Shown here: in pieces, positions 8,828-24,274 of the stretch
Numbering within the stretch: the first letter of the stretch is position 1
How the letters are laid out: each line of letters begins with the position of its first letter
Assembly (NCBI GenBank): GCA_017552435.1
Contig: JAFZPZ010000128.1
Span: forward strand, 1-64,000
Direction: 5' to 3'
Source of the DNA: Bacteroidaceae bacterium
GTDB lineage: Bacteria > Bacteroidota > Bacteroidia > Bacteroidales > Bacteroidaceae
DNA: 64,000 nucleotides
Notes under the pieces: generated by a model
Databases searched by the model: none
Told to the model about the DNA's origin: nothing
What the model saw: the letters and a program-made list of their open reading frames with translations, nothing else
Translations under genes and position numbers: made by a program

Positions 8828-9913
8828 TTATTCTATTCCGAATTTGTAGATGGTCTTCTGCCTGTAGATGTCCCCTGCCTTCAGGATGCAGCTGGGGAAG
8901 TAGGCGCGGTTGGGGCTGTCGGGGAAGTGCTGGGCCTCGAAGCACAGGGCGCTGTACTTAGGATATGTGGCGCCTCCGTTGCCAGCAAAACCACTCAGCC
9001 AGTTGCTGCTGTAGAACTGAACGCCAGGCTCTGTGGTCCACATCTCCATCTTGCGGCCGCTGATAGGCTCTACGCATTTCACAGCATAGGACAGTTCGCC
9101 CGGCTCACGCTTGTTCAGAACGAAGCAGTGGTCGTAGCCGGTGCCGTTCACAATCTGCTGGTTGCTGGTGTCACCTATGCGCTCGCCCACAGCATGCGGC
9201 GTGCGGAAGTCGAAGGGCGTGCCCTCCACTTTCAGGATTTCGCCCGTCGGGATGCTTGTCTCGTCGATGGGAATGAAAAAGTCGGCATTGATGGTGAGGA
9301 TGTTGTTCAGCGCCTCGGGTGTGGGATTAGCAATACCGGCCAGCGAGAAGAATCCGTGACTCGTCATGTTGACGGGAGTCTTCTTGTTCGTTGTGCCGCG
9401 ATAGTCGATGATGAGTTCATCGTCCTCCGTCAGGCTGTACTTCACGTTCATGTGCAGTTCGCCAGGGAAGCCCTCCTCGTAATAGGCGGAGATGTAGCGC
9501 AGCACCAGCTCGTGCTCGTTAATCTGCTCAGCATCCCACACGCGGGCATGGAACCCTGTGGGACCGCCATGCAGGTGGTTGGGACCATTATTGATGGCCA
9601 GGCTATAATCCTTGCCGTTCATGATGAAATGCCCCTTGGCGATGCGGTTGCCATAGCGGCCAACCAACGTGCTGAGGAAAGGTTCGGGACTGTTGATGAC
9701 ATTCTGGATGCTGTCGTGTCCCTGAATAACATTGGCCATCTTGCCTTCCCTGTCGGGAACCATGATGGCCATTATAGCACCTCCGTAATTGGTGATGCAG
9801 ACTTCCATACCGCCTTTGTTCGTCAGAGTGTAGAGGTCTGTCTCCTTCCCCTGTACAATAGCTTGGAAGTTTTCTCTCTTGAGTCCGGAAATAAGTACTT
9901 TGTCCATAGGCAT
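8828..9913 (-). CDS. galM: aldose 1-epimerase (mutarotase)
   Basis: This 361-aa enzyme interconverts beta- and alpha-galactose so that GalK receives its anomer. Family signatures are NGPNHLHGGPTGFHARVW with a catalytic His near residue 97, a second His in GYDHCFVLN, and the catalytic Glu in TTEPGVQFY near residue 311. It is the first gene of the leftward galactose operon. Two in-frame ATGs (9913 and 9907) are both usable. It has no signal peptide, so it should be cytoplasmic. Confidence 0.93.
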   Translation of the reverse strand: MPMDKVLISGLKRENFQAIVQGKETDLYTLTNKGGMEVCITNYGGAIMAIMVPDREGKMANVIQGHDSIQNVINSPEPFLSTLVGRYGNRIAKGHFIMNGKDYSLAINNGPNHLHGGPTGFHARVWDAEQINEHELVLRYISAYYEEGFPGELHMNVKYSLTEDDELIIDYRGTTNKKTPVNMTSHGFFSLAGIANPTPEALNNILTINADFFIPIDETSIPTGEILKVEGTPFDFRTPHAVGERIGDTSNQQIVNGTGYDHCFVLNKREPGELSYAVKCVEPISGRKMEMWTTEPGVQFYSSNWLSGFAGNGGATYPKYSALCFEAQHFPDSPNRAYFPSCILKAGDIYRQKTIYKFGIE

Positions 9914-9942
9914 AAGTTTTATCAGATTAATGAAAATCCTTG

Positions 9943-9973
9943 CAAATATAGCAAATATTTCCTCTACTTCAAA
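9943..9973 (-). promoter_or_regulatory. promoter of the galM-MFS-galK-symporter operon
   Basis: Read leftward, TTTG (9973-9970), 19 nt, then TATATTTG (9950-9943) is an exact consensus match 30 bp before the galM start. It lies downstream of folC, so the galactose genes form a separate transcription unit. Confidence 0.75.
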
Positions 9974-10015
9974 GAGAAAACGAGAAAACTTACCTTACAG
10001 ACAAGGCAAAAAATG

Positions 10016-11296
10016 TCAAAGCATGTTCTTTAACATATCTGCGACGACAAAAGTGCTGCCTCCAATGTAAATAATGTCGTCTTTAGTTGCATTGGATTGA
10101 GCTGCGTTGTATGCTGACTCGACATCGTGGTATGCTGTGCCGTGAAGACCGTGAGTTTCGGCTCTCCTACAGACTTCCTCGGCGGGCATAGCGCGTTGTA
10201 CAGAAGCTTGGGTAAAATAAATAGAATAGGGATTAGGGATTAGAGATTGAAGTAGAATCAATACGCTGTCAACATCTTTGTCGCTAACCATTCCAAAAAC
10301 CAAATGGAGCCGGTGATGGGGCAGGGTAGCAAGGTGACGGAAGATATATTCGAGTCCACCCTTGTTGTGTGCTGTGTCGCAAATGGTTAGGGGCTTCTTT
10401 TTTATTATCTGCCATCTTCCCATAAGGCCTGTCATTGTGGTTACCTCACGAAATCCTCTGCGGACGGCTTCGTCGCTTATCTCGATACCTTGCTCTCGTA
10501 ATAGACGAACAGAAGTAAGTATGGTTTGCTGATTCTTCTCCTGGCACAATCCTCGAAGGGCTGGCGTTTGAATTTTGAATTTTGAATTTTGAATTATCTT
10601 TCTGTCTTCTGCGAAAGAGATGGGTGCTCCGACTTCTTTGGCTTTGTTGGCAAAGACTGCTTTGACTTCGGGATTGACGTTCTCGCCAATGCAGACGGGA
10701 ATTCCAGGCTTGATGATGCCAGCCTTCTCTGTGGCAATTTTGGGAAGTGTGTCACCGAGGAACTGTACGTGGTCGAAACTGATGTTGGTGATGACACTCA
10801 GGACAGGTGAAATAATGTTGGTGCAATCGAGTCTGCCGCCAAGGCCAACCTCAATAACGGCGAAATCGACCTTTTGCTCGGCAAAATACTGAAAAGCGAG
10901 GGCTGTGGCAAGTTCGAAAAAGGAGAACTGGGGGATTGGGGGATCAGTCGTTTTGCCGTTTAGGAAAACAAGCCCTTTTACAAACTCAATGACCCGCTTC
11001 TTGCTTATCATCTTGCCGTTCACACGGATGCGTTCGCGGAAGTCAACAAGATGTGGACTTGTATAAAGCCCCACACGATAGCCTTGTGATTGAAGAATGG
11101 CGGCCAGGGTATGACAGACAGAGCCTTTTCCATTCGTTCCGCCCACGTGAATAGTACGATAATTGCGGTGCGGATGCCCAAAGTACTCATCCAAAGCAAG
11201 GGTGCCGCCGAGTCCCTCCTTATACGCTGCTGCCCCAATGTTCTGAAACAAAGGGGCAGAGTCGAATAGATATTGGATTGCCTGTGTGTACGTCAT
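10016..11296 (-). CDS. folC: bifunctional folylpolyglutamate / dihydrofolate synthase
   Basis: This 426-aa Mur-ligase-type enzyme attaches glutamate to dihydropteroate and extends folate polyglutamate tails. Visible are the P-loop [17 protein letters not shown] near residue 52, the folate-binding [16 protein letters not shown] near 79, and [15 protein letters not shown] near 167. Its ATG overlaps the dnaJ stop (ATGA), implying translational coupling. Near residues 234-243 the sequence NSKFKIQTP is encoded by a TTTGAATT tandem repeat that also occurs in intergenic DNA, so it looks like an in-frame insertion. Confidence 0.93.
   Translation of the reverse strand: MTYTQAIQYLFDSAPLFQNIGAAAYKEGLGGTLALDEYFGHPHRNYRTIHVGGTNGKGSVCHTLAAILQSQGYRVGLYTSPHLVDFRERIRVNGKMISKKRVIEFVKGLVFLNGKTTDPPIPQFSFFELATALAFQYFAEQKVDFAVIEVGLGGRLDCTNIISPVLSVITNISFDHVQFLGDTLPKIATEKAGIIKPGIPVCIGENVNPEVKAVFANKAKEVGAPISFAEDRKIIQNSKFKIQTPALRGLCQEKNQQTILTSVRLLREQGIEISDEAVRRGFREVTTMTGLMGRWQIIKKKPLTICDTAHNKGGLEYIFRHLATLPHHRLHLVFGMVSDKDVDSVLILLQSLIPNPYSIYFTQASVQRAMPAEEVCRRAETHGLHGTAYHDVESAYNAAQSNATKDDIIYIGGSTFVVADMLKNML
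10568..10596. repeat. TTTGAATT-type tandem repeat inside folC
   Basis: About four copies of a TTTGAATT-like 8-mer, in frame with folC. Similar arrays lie in intergenic DNA at about 8786-8812, 29331-29357 and 42203-42254, and inside clpC at 28511-28540. Confidence 0.8.
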
Positions 11297-12486
11297 TCAA
11301 ACATCTTTTTGAATTTGTTGAAGAAATTGCTCTTTGCAGTTGCGCCGGGCTTCATGTTCTCGCTAGTGCGGAGTTTCTCGAATGCTTCCTTCTCTTCACG
11401 AGAGAGGCTTTCGGGAATATATACCCCAATCTGGACAATCAAATCGCCTGTCCCATAGCCGTAACCCTGCACCACAGGTAATCCCTTGCCACGCAGACGC
11501 ATAATCTTGCCTGGCTGGGTCCCTGGATCAATCTTTATTTTCACCTTGCCGTCGATGGTAGGCACTTCGGCTGTACCGCCGAGGATGGCTGTAGGAACGT
11601 CGAGCAGGAGGTTGTATTGCAGGTTCTGCCCGTCGCGAAGCAATTCAGGGTGCGGATCTTCCTCTATATATACGTGGATGTCACCAGGTACACCGTTCCA
11701 ACGAGCGGCATTGCCTTTGCCCTTCTCGTTGACAACCATGCCTTCCTGAACGCCTGCAGGAATCTTGATTTCAACAATTTCTTCGCCCTTGACGATGCCA
11801 CTGCCTCCGCAATGCTTACATTTGTTACGGATGATAGAACCTGTGCCGCCGCAGTTATCGCATTGTGTCTGCGTCTGCATATGCCCAAACATTGTGTTCA
11901 TGGTGCGATAGGTCGTACCAGTACCATTACATTTGCTGCAGGTCTCTTTCTTGCCGTCTTCGCTGCCACTTCCTTTACAATGAGGGCAGGTGACGTACTT
12001 ATTGATTTTGAATTTCTTAGTAACGCCAGTTGCAACCTCATTCAGGTTAACACGCACTTTGAGTCGCAAGTCGGCACCTTTCTCAATATGTCTGCCTCCG
12101 CTTCTGCTGCCACCGAAACCGCCAAAGCCACTGAAACCGCCAAATGATGCACCACCGCCACCAAAGAGGTCGCTGAATACATCGCCGAACATATTGAAGA
12201 TATCGTCGGTTGACATATTCTGGTAGTTGCCTCCGCCTGCGCCTCCTACTCCTGCAAAGCCGAACTGGTCATATCGCTGACGCTTCTCCGGGTCGCGAAG
12301 AACATCATAAGCCTCGGCAGCCTCCTTGAATTTCTCTTCAGCTTCCTTTTTCTCGGCATCACTCTTGCCCGCCTGACGGTCAGGATGATACTTGATGGCG
12401 CACTTCTTGTAGGCGGCCTTTATCTCTGCATCACTTGCCGTCTTGCTGACGCCAAGCACTTCGTAGTAGTCTCTCTTCTCTGCCAT
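11293..12486 (-). CDS. dnaJ: chaperone DnaJ
   Basis: This 397-aa class I J-protein is the co-chaperone that stimulates DnaK ATPase and delivers unfolded clients. The J domain at residues 5-72 contains the HPD motif (KYHPDRQ). A Gly/Phe-rich linker follows to about residue 150. The zinc domain then has four CxxCxGxG repeats ([32 protein letters not shown]), followed by the C-terminal substrate-binding domains. grpE lies 35 bp upstream and folC overlaps downstream, so the three genes form one unit. Confidence 0.97.
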   Translation of the reverse strand: MAEKRDYYEVLGVSKTASDAEIKAAYKKCAIKYHPDRQAGKSDAEKKEAEEKFKEAAEAYDVLRDPEKRQRYDQFGFAGVGGAGGGNYQNMSTDDIFNMFGDVFSDLFGGGGASFGGFSGFGGFGGSRSGGRHIEKGADLRLKVRVNLNEVATGVTKKFKINKYVTCPHCKGSGSEDGKKETCSKCNGTGTTYRTMNTMFGHMQTQTQCDNCGGTGSIIRNKCKHCGGSGIVKGEEIVEIKIPAGVQEGMVVNEKGKGNAARWNGVPGDIHVYIEEDPHPELLRDGQNLQYNLLLDVPTAILGGTAEVPTIDGKVKIKIDPGTQPGKIMRLRGKGLPVVQGYGYGTGDLIVQIGVYIPESLSREEKEAFEKLRTSENMKPGATAKSNFFNKFKKMFE

Positions 12487-12521
12487 AACTATGAACTTAT
12501 AACCATGAATTAAGAACTAAT

Positions 12522-13091
12522 TCACACGCCAACAACCACTTGGGCGTGACGGATGACTTTCTCGTTGAGCTTGTAACCCGTTAGAGTGCAATCCATCACC
12601 TTACCTTTCAACTCGGGTGTTGGAGCAGGCAACTGAGCGACGGCCTCATGAAGGTCAACGTCGAAATTCGCTTCCTTCGTCTCGATAACACTGACGCCCT
12701 GTTTGCCAAGTATGTCCATGAATTTCTTATAGATAAGCTCGACACCTTCAAGTACAGCATTAATGTCTTCGGCGTTCTTCATATTCTTTAGGGCACGCTC
12801 GAAGTCATCGATGACAGGCAAGATAGTAATGATAGTCTTCTCGCCGCCATTGAGTATAAGGTCGGTCTTTTCCTTGATGGTGCGTTTGCGGTAGTTGTCA
12901 AACTCAGCAATCTTTCGCAACAGTTGGTCTTTCAAACTGGCTATCTCATTGTTTGCAGCATCCAGTTTCTCCTCAAGGGTCAATTCTTTCTCTTCCTCGG
13001 GAGCGACTGTCTGTTCTGTTTCCGATGCAGTCTCTTCGACATTCTGTTGTGTCTCGTTTTTTTCTATTTCTTCGTTCTTTTCCTCTTTCAT
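12522..13091 (-). CDS. grpE: nucleotide exchange factor GrpE
   Basis: This 189-aa protein releases ADP from DnaK. Its N-terminus is strongly charged, followed by a long coiled coil (about residues 40-100, including RKIAEFDNYRKRTIKEK). The C-terminal beta domain is about residues 115-189, with DVDLHEAVAQLP and GYKLNEKVIRHAQVVVG. It starts the grpE-dnaJ-folC unit. No consensus promoter was found in the 60-bp gap to the ABC-F gene, so readthrough is possible. Confidence 0.95.
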   Translation of the reverse strand: MKEEKNEEIEKNETQQNVEETASETEQTVAPEEEKELTLEEKLDAANNEIASLKDQLLRKIAEFDNYRKRTIKEKTDLILNGGEKTIITILPVIDDFERALKNMKNAEDINAVLEGVELIYKKFMDILGKQGVSVIETKEANFDVDLHEAVAQLPAPTPELKGKVMDCTLTGYKLNEKVIRHAQVVVGV

Positions 13092-13151
13092 TGTGATAGG
13101 TTTTGTGTTCTGTTCGTTTCTCTACAAGAATTGTGCCAATCTGTAGGAATG

Positions 13152-14777
<1,626 letters not shown>

Positions 14778-15692
14778 TTATCTTATTCTTAATATTTCTC
14801 CTACTTGGACGGCGTGGGGCTCGTCCCATTTATTCAGTTTGCATAGCGATTCAAGACGGATGCCGTAGAGTTGTGCGATGTCGAAGAGGCTCTGGTTCAC
14901 TTCGACGATGTGGATGGGGTTCTTTCGGAACTCGCGTGATGCACATTTGCGCTTCTTCTGCAGATATATCAGGTCACCAGCCGTCGGCGCATAGTCGCGG
15001 GGCAGGTCGTTGTATTTGTAGAGTTTACGCAGACTAATGCCCGTTTTTTTGCTGATAGTCGCCATATCGTCACCCACCTCCACAATGATGAAGTCGATCT
15101 TGTTGCGTCGGTAGATGATGTGCCGGGCGAAGAAATCGTCCGTAGACTCAACTGTAGCGGTACTTACAACTTTCTTAGGCGAGCGGTATTTTCCCGTGTC
15201 GAACTGATTCAGGTCGTACATCTCGATGACGCGGATCAAGGCATCAGCATAAGCCGGGTTGGTGGCATAGCCTGCTGTCTTCAGACCTCGTGCCCAGCCT
15301 TTGTAGTCGGTAATACTGAGGCGGAAGAGTCCCTCGTAGCGCTTCCCTTGCAAAAACTTCGAGTGGTCAATGTAGCTGTCTCGGGCACTTTTGTACTTGC
15401 GGAATCTGTCATTTGGAGCATCATCACTTTGAACGATGTATGGGCCCGTCCATGAACCTCCCACCTTGATGCCGAAATGATTGTTGGCTTGTGTCGCCAG
15501 TCTGCTGCGACCGGCATTACTTTCCAACAGCCCCTGTGCCAATGTAATGCTGGCAGGGATATGATACTGGTTCATCTGCTCTATGGCCCAATCCTTGTAT
15601 TTATCGATGTAGGACCAGTAAGCCTGATTTGTCCTCTGTCCCCATGCTAATAAGCTGGAGATGAGCAGGAAAACGGTATAAATATAACGCAT
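14778..15692 (-). CDS. glucosaminidase/muramidase with LysM repeats
   Basis: This 304-aa exported protein has a signal peptide of about 18 residues (MRYIYTVFLLISSLLAWG). The peptidoglycan N-acetylglucosaminidase domain covers residues 25-160 (SITLAQGLLESNAGRSRLA, HFGIKVGG, YKSARDSYIDHSKFL, YATNPAYADALIRVI), with Glu in LLESNAG as the likely catalytic acid. Two LysM-like segments follow at about 205-250 (IVEVGDDMATISKKTGIS) and 262-304 (HIVEVNQSLFDIAQLYGI). It should trim cell-wall glycan in the periplasm. Confidence 0.88.
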   Translation of the reverse strand: MRYIYTVFLLISSLLAWGQRTNQAYWSYIDKYKDWAIEQMNQYHIPASITLAQGLLESNAGRSRLATQANNHFGIKVGGSWTGPYIVQSDDAPNDRFRKYKSARDSYIDHSKFLQGKRYEGLFRLSITDYKGWARGLKTAGYATNPAYADALIRVIEMYDLNQFDTGKYRSPKKVVSTATVESTDDFFARHIIYRRNKIDFIIVEVGDDMATISKKTGISLRKLYKYNDLPRDYAPTAGDLIYLQKKRKCASREFRKNPIHIVEVNQSLFDIAQLYGIRLESLCKLNKWDEPHAVQVGEILRIR

Positions 15693-15709
15693 TTCTTTTA
15701 TTTTGTGCG

Positions 15710-15717
15710 CAAAGTTA
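15710..15717 (-). promoter_or_regulatory. -7 element for the glucosaminidase gene
   Basis: TAACTTTG read leftward, 18 bp before the start codon. No clear -33 TTTG lies at the expected spacing. Confidence 0.4.
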
Positions 15718-15761
15718 CAAAATAATTCTCAATTCTTAATTCTTAATTCTCAATTTCTTTG

Positions 15762-15769
15762 TATCTTTG
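15762..15769 (+). promoter_or_regulatory. -7 element for cdd
   Basis: TATCTTTG matches TAnnTTTG about 44 bp before the cdd start. The -33 position falls in an AATTCTTAATT-type repeat without a clear TTTG. Confidence 0.4.
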
Positions 15770-15812
15770 TGCTGTATTTGCCACGACAAATGGTTAAAAT
15801 GGTAAATGAGAA

Positions 15813-20814
<5,002 letters not shown>

Positions 20815-20815
<1 letters not shown>

Positions 20816-20906
20816 AGCTATACAATGCCCTGAGCGAGCATTGCATTTATATTCCTTGGCTACGCCGAGCTTGCCAAAGCTATACAATGCCCTGAGCGAG
20901 CATTGC
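20815..20906. repeat. 30-bp direct repeat from the 3' end of gdhA
   Basis: 20815-20844 and 20877-20906 are identical over 30 bp. The right copy contains the last codons and stop of gdhA. The left copy is a detached duplicate sitting in the GH2 stop region, with 32 bp between them. Confidence 0.9.
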
Positions 20907-22217
20907 TTTGGCAACCTTCATGAAGCCGGCAATGTTGGCGCCCTTGACGTAGTTAACGTAACCGTCCTCCTTGCCGTACTTGACGCACTGCTCGTGGATG
21001 CCTGACATAATCTGGTGCAAGCGCTTATCCACTTCCTCTGCTGTCCAGGATATACGCATGGAGTTCTGCGTCATCTCGAGACCTGAGGTTGCTACGCCGC
21101 CTGCATTGACAGCCTTGCCGGGAGCAAAGAGCTGCTTGGCGGCAATGAATTTCTCGGCTGCCTCTGCGGTGCATCCCATATTGCTGACCTCGGCAACACA
21201 AAGCGGCTGGAAGGCCAGAATCTTGTCGGCGTCCTCCCCGTTCAGCTCGTTCTGTGTGGCACAAGGCAGGTAGATGTCGGCCTTCTGCTCCCAAGGCTTC
21301 TTGCCCTCGAAGAACGTAGAGCCGGGGAACTCGTCAGCGTAGGGCTGGCAAATGTCATTGCCTGAGTTACGCAATTCGAGCAGGTAGTCAATTTTCTCGG
21401 CATCAAGTCCGGCGGGGTCGTAGATGTAGCCGTCGGGACCGCTGATGGTGATGACCTTGGCGCCCAGTTCGGTAGCCTTCTTCGCTGCTCCCCAAGCCAC
21501 ATTGCCGAATCCGGAGAGTGCAACGGTCTTGCCCTTGATGTCGAGTCCGTGGGTCTGCATCATCTGGTTAACAAAATAGAGCGCTCCATAGCCGGTTGCT
21601 TCAGGGCGCAAAATGCTTCCGCCCCATTCCAAGCCTTTGCCGGTAAGTGTTGCGGCATGGAACTGCGTAGTGAGTTTCTTATACATGCCGAAGAGGTAGC
21701 CAATCTCGCGTCCGCCTACACCGATATCTCCGGCAGGCACATCGACGTCGGGACCTATGACTTTGAACAGCTCCATCATAAAGGCCTGACAGAAACGCAT
21801 GATTTCGGCATCGCTCTTGCCTCTTGGGGAGAAGTCGCTGCCGCCCTTGCCACCGCCCATCGGTAATGTTGTGAGGGCGTTCTTGAAGGTCTGCTCGAAG
21901 CCGAGGAACTTCAGGATGCTGAGGTTTACTGACGAATGGAAACGCAGGCCGCCCTTGTAGGGACCGATGGCGCTGTTGAACTGTACGCGGTAGCCGATAT
22001 TGACCTGTACCTCGCCTTTGTCATCAACCCAGGGCACACGGAATGTGATGATGCGCTCGGGTTCGACAATGCGCTCTACAATCTTGGCTTTCTCGAACTC
22101 GGGATGCTGGTTATAGACATCCTTGATGGAATCCAGCACTTCGCGGACTGCCTGAAGGAACTCTCTCTCGTTTGGATGCTTCTGCTCCAAACCTTGCATG
22201 ATTTTCTCAACGTTCAT
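20880..22217 (-). CDS. gdhA: glutamate dehydrogenase (hexameric type)
   Basis: This 445-aa enzyme makes glutamate from 2-oxoglutarate and ammonium, with NAD(P)H as reductant. The substrate region GPYKGGLRFH is near residue 90, and the catalytic segment PMGGGKGGSDFSPRGKS is near 122. The Rossmann domain has SGFGNVAWGAA near 240. The length is that of the 50-kDa hexameric class. The GDH of anaerobic Bacteroidales is a main ammonium assimilation route; cofactor preference cannot be read with certainty here. Confidence 0.95.
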   Translation of the reverse strand: MNVEKIMQGLEQKHPNEREFLQAVREVLDSIKDVYNQHPEFEKAKIVERIVEPERIITFRVPWVDDKGEVQVNIGYRVQFNSAIGPYKGGLRFHSSVNLSILKFLGFEQTFKNALTTLPMGGGKGGSDFSPRGKSDAEIMRFCQAFMMELFKVIGPDVDVPAGDIGVGGREIGYLFGMYKKLTTQFHAATLTGKGLEWGGSILRPEATGYGALYFVNQMMQTHGLDIKGKTVALSGFGNVAWGAAKKATELGAKVITISGPDGYIYDPAGLDAEKIDYLLELRNSGNDICQPYADEFPGSTFFEGKKPWEQKADIYLPCATQNELNGEDADKILAFQPLCVAEVSNMGCTAEAAEKFIAAKQLFAPGKAVNAGGVATSGLEMTQNSMRISWTAEEVDKRLHQIMSGIHEQCVKYGKEDGYVNYVKGANIAGFMKVAKAMLAQGIV

Positions 22218-22263
22218 GATATTATGATTAAATGAAAAATTAAGAATTAAAAATTAAAAATGT

Positions 22264-22299
22264 TCCCCTCTCTCACGGGAGAGGGGTTGGGGGTGAGGC
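22264..22299. repeat. GC-rich palindromic repeat, copy A
   Basis: CCCCTCTC and GAGAGGGG form a hairpin followed by TTGGGGGTGAGG. It belongs to the same repeat type as 38700-38736, which lies inside a gene, and is related to 30372-30408. It abuts the nadE stop codon. Confidence 0.75.
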
Positions 22300-22301
22300 T
22301 A

Positions 22302-24248
22302 TTATCCCAGTTCGTCGCACTCGCGGAGCCAGAGGTTGGAGGATGCGTCGCTGGGCATACGCCAATCGCCACGAGGACTCAGGCTGCAGCTGCCCACTTT
22401 CGGGCCGTCGGGCAAGCAACTCCGTTTGAACTGCTGGGCAAAGAAGCGACGGCAGAAGATGCGTAGCCATTTGCGAATGGTGGCATCGTCGTATGCCTGT
22501 CCGAAAGCCTGCCGGGCCAACAGATATATCTTCGCGGGACGGAAACCCCAGCGCAACAGATAGTAGAGGAAGAAATCGTGCAACTCGTAGGGGCCTACCA
22601 GGTCCTCTGTCTTCTGCGTGATGTTGCCTTGTTCGTCACCAGGAATGAGTTCCGGGCTGATAGGCGTATCAACAATATCGAGCAGCGTCTGGTGCGTGCT
22701 TTCGTCCTTCGTGCGTTCTGCCACCCAGTTGACGAGATGCCTGACGAGTGTTTTTGGGACTGAGGCATTGACGCCGTACATGCTCATGTGGTCGCCGTTG
22801 TAGGTTGCCCATCCGAGGGCCAGTTCGCTGAGGTCGCCAGTACCGACAACGAAGCCGTTCATCTGGTTAGCAGCGTCCATGAGTATCTGCGTGCGCTCTC
22901 TGGCCTGGCTGTTCTCGTATGTCACATCGTGCTCTTCAATATCATGTCCCAAGTCTGCGAAGTGCTGCAGACAGGCTTCCTTGATGCTGATCTCGCGAAT
23001 GGTGATGCCGAGCAGCTTCATCAGGTTGACGGCATTCGTATAGGTGCGGTCTGTTGTGCCAAAGCCTGGCATCGTGATGCCCACGATACCACGACGATTC
23101 AAGCCGAGCTTGTCGAAGGCGCTGATGCAGACAAGTAGGGCGAGTGTACTGTCAAGTCCACCGCTAATTCCGAGCACAACAGTTTGTGCTCCAGTGTGCT
23201 GTATGCGTTTTGCTAATCCTTCTGTTTGAATGTCGAATATCTCCTGACAACGTTCGTCGAGGCGCTTGCCTGAGGGTACAAATGGGTGTGGATCGATGAC
23301 ACGCGTCAGCGAGAAAGGTCGTGCCGGAACACGCTCGGCGTCAACCATTAACCATTCTTGCGCTCCGCCTGACCGAGGGGAAGAACATTGTGCTGCGCAA
23401 GCCGCGAAGGTCGTATTCATGCGGCGTTCGCTACGGAGTCGTTCTACATCAATCTCGGATTCGAGCATCTGAGGCGTGAACTGATGGCGCTTCGTCTCGG
23501 CCAGCAATGTGCCGTTCTCGTAGATGAGTCCTTTGCCGCTGAAGACCACATCCTGGGTACTTTCTCCGAAGCCACAACCGCTATAGACGTAGCCACAGAT
23601 GCAGCGTGCACTCTGCTGTGCGAGAAGGCTTTGCAGATAATTGTACTTTCCTACGGCATCGCTGTCAGCACTGAGGTTGAAGATGATGTCTGCACCCGCG
23701 AGGGTAAGGGTCGAGCTGGGCGGAACAGGTGCCCATAGGTCTTCGCAAATCTCCACGCCAAACACGCAGGAAGGCGTATTGAAGAGCAATTTGGTGCTGA
23801 CCTTCACCTGTTGTCCGCAGATGAGCACGGTCCCTTCAGGCACATCGGCACCACTTTGGAACCAACGTTTCTCGTAGAATTCCTTGTAGTTGGGCAGATA
23901 GGTCTTCGGAACGAGTCCAAGTATCTTGCCACGCTGCACGACGGCAGCACAGTTGAGCAACGCGCCGCGATAGGGTACGGGTAAGCCGATGATGCTGATG
24001 ATGTTAAGGCTTCGTGTAACGTTCATCAGATGGATGAGCGCCATCTCTGCCTCGTCCAGCAAAAGCTGTTGCCCGAACAGGTCTCCGCAGGAATAGGCGG
24101 TAAGCGAGAGTTCTGGCAGACAGATTATCTCTATGCCTTTTCCCTCGGCCTGAATGACGAGCGACTCAATTTGTTCTACATTGTACTGGCAGTCAGCAAC
24201 CTTCACCGAAGGAATGGCCGATGCAACTTTTACGAATCCGTGGTTCAC
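22302..24248 (-). CDS. nadE: glutamine-dependent NAD+ synthetase
   Basis: This 648-aa two-domain enzyme converts deamido-NAD+ to NAD+ using ammonia released from glutamine. The N-terminal nitrilase domain has the triad Glu (LPELSLTAYSCGD), Lys (VPKTYLPNYKEFYEKRW) and Cys (FGVEICEDLWAP). The synthetase domain has the PP-loop SGGLDSTLALLV near residue 363. The start is GTG at 24248: an in-frame stop lies just upstream with no ATG between, and MNHGFVKVA is the expected family N-terminus. A Cys/Ser-rich stretch near residues 282-298 (AACAAQCSSPRSGG) interrupts a normally conserved region and may be a small insertion. Confidence 0.94.
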   Translation of the reverse strand: MNHGFVKVASAIPSVKVADCQYNVEQIESLVIQAEGKGIEIICLPELSLTAYSCGDLFGQQLLLDEAEMALIHLMNVTRSLNIISIIGLPVPYRGALLNCAAVVQRGKILGLVPKTYLPNYKEFYEKRWFQSGADVPEGTVLICGQQVKVSTKLLFNTPSCVFGVEICEDLWAPVPPSSTLTLAGADIIFNLSADSDAVGKYNYLQSLLAQQSARCICGYVYSGCGFGESTQDVVFSGKGLIYENGTLLAETKRHQFTPQMLESEIDVERLRSERRMNTTFAACAAQCSSPRSGGAQEWLMVDAERVPARPFSLTRVIDPHPFVPSGKRLDERCQEIFDIQTEGLAKRIQHTGAQTVVLGISGGLDSTLALLVCISAFDKLGLNRRGIVGITMPGFGTTDRTYTNAVNLMKLLGITIREISIKEACLQHFADLGHDIEEHDVTYENSQARERTQILMDAANQMNGFVVGTGDLSELALGWATYNGDHMSMYGVNASVPKTLVRHLVNWVAERTKDESTHQTLLDIVDTPISPELIPGDEQGNITQKTEDLVGPYELHDFFLYYLLRWGFRPAKIYLLARQAFGQAYDDATIRKWLRIFCRRFFAQQFKRSCLPDGPKVGSCSLSPRGDWRMPSDASSNLWLRECDELG

Positions 24249-24274
24249 CTTGAGATTAACTATTTAAAGATTTA

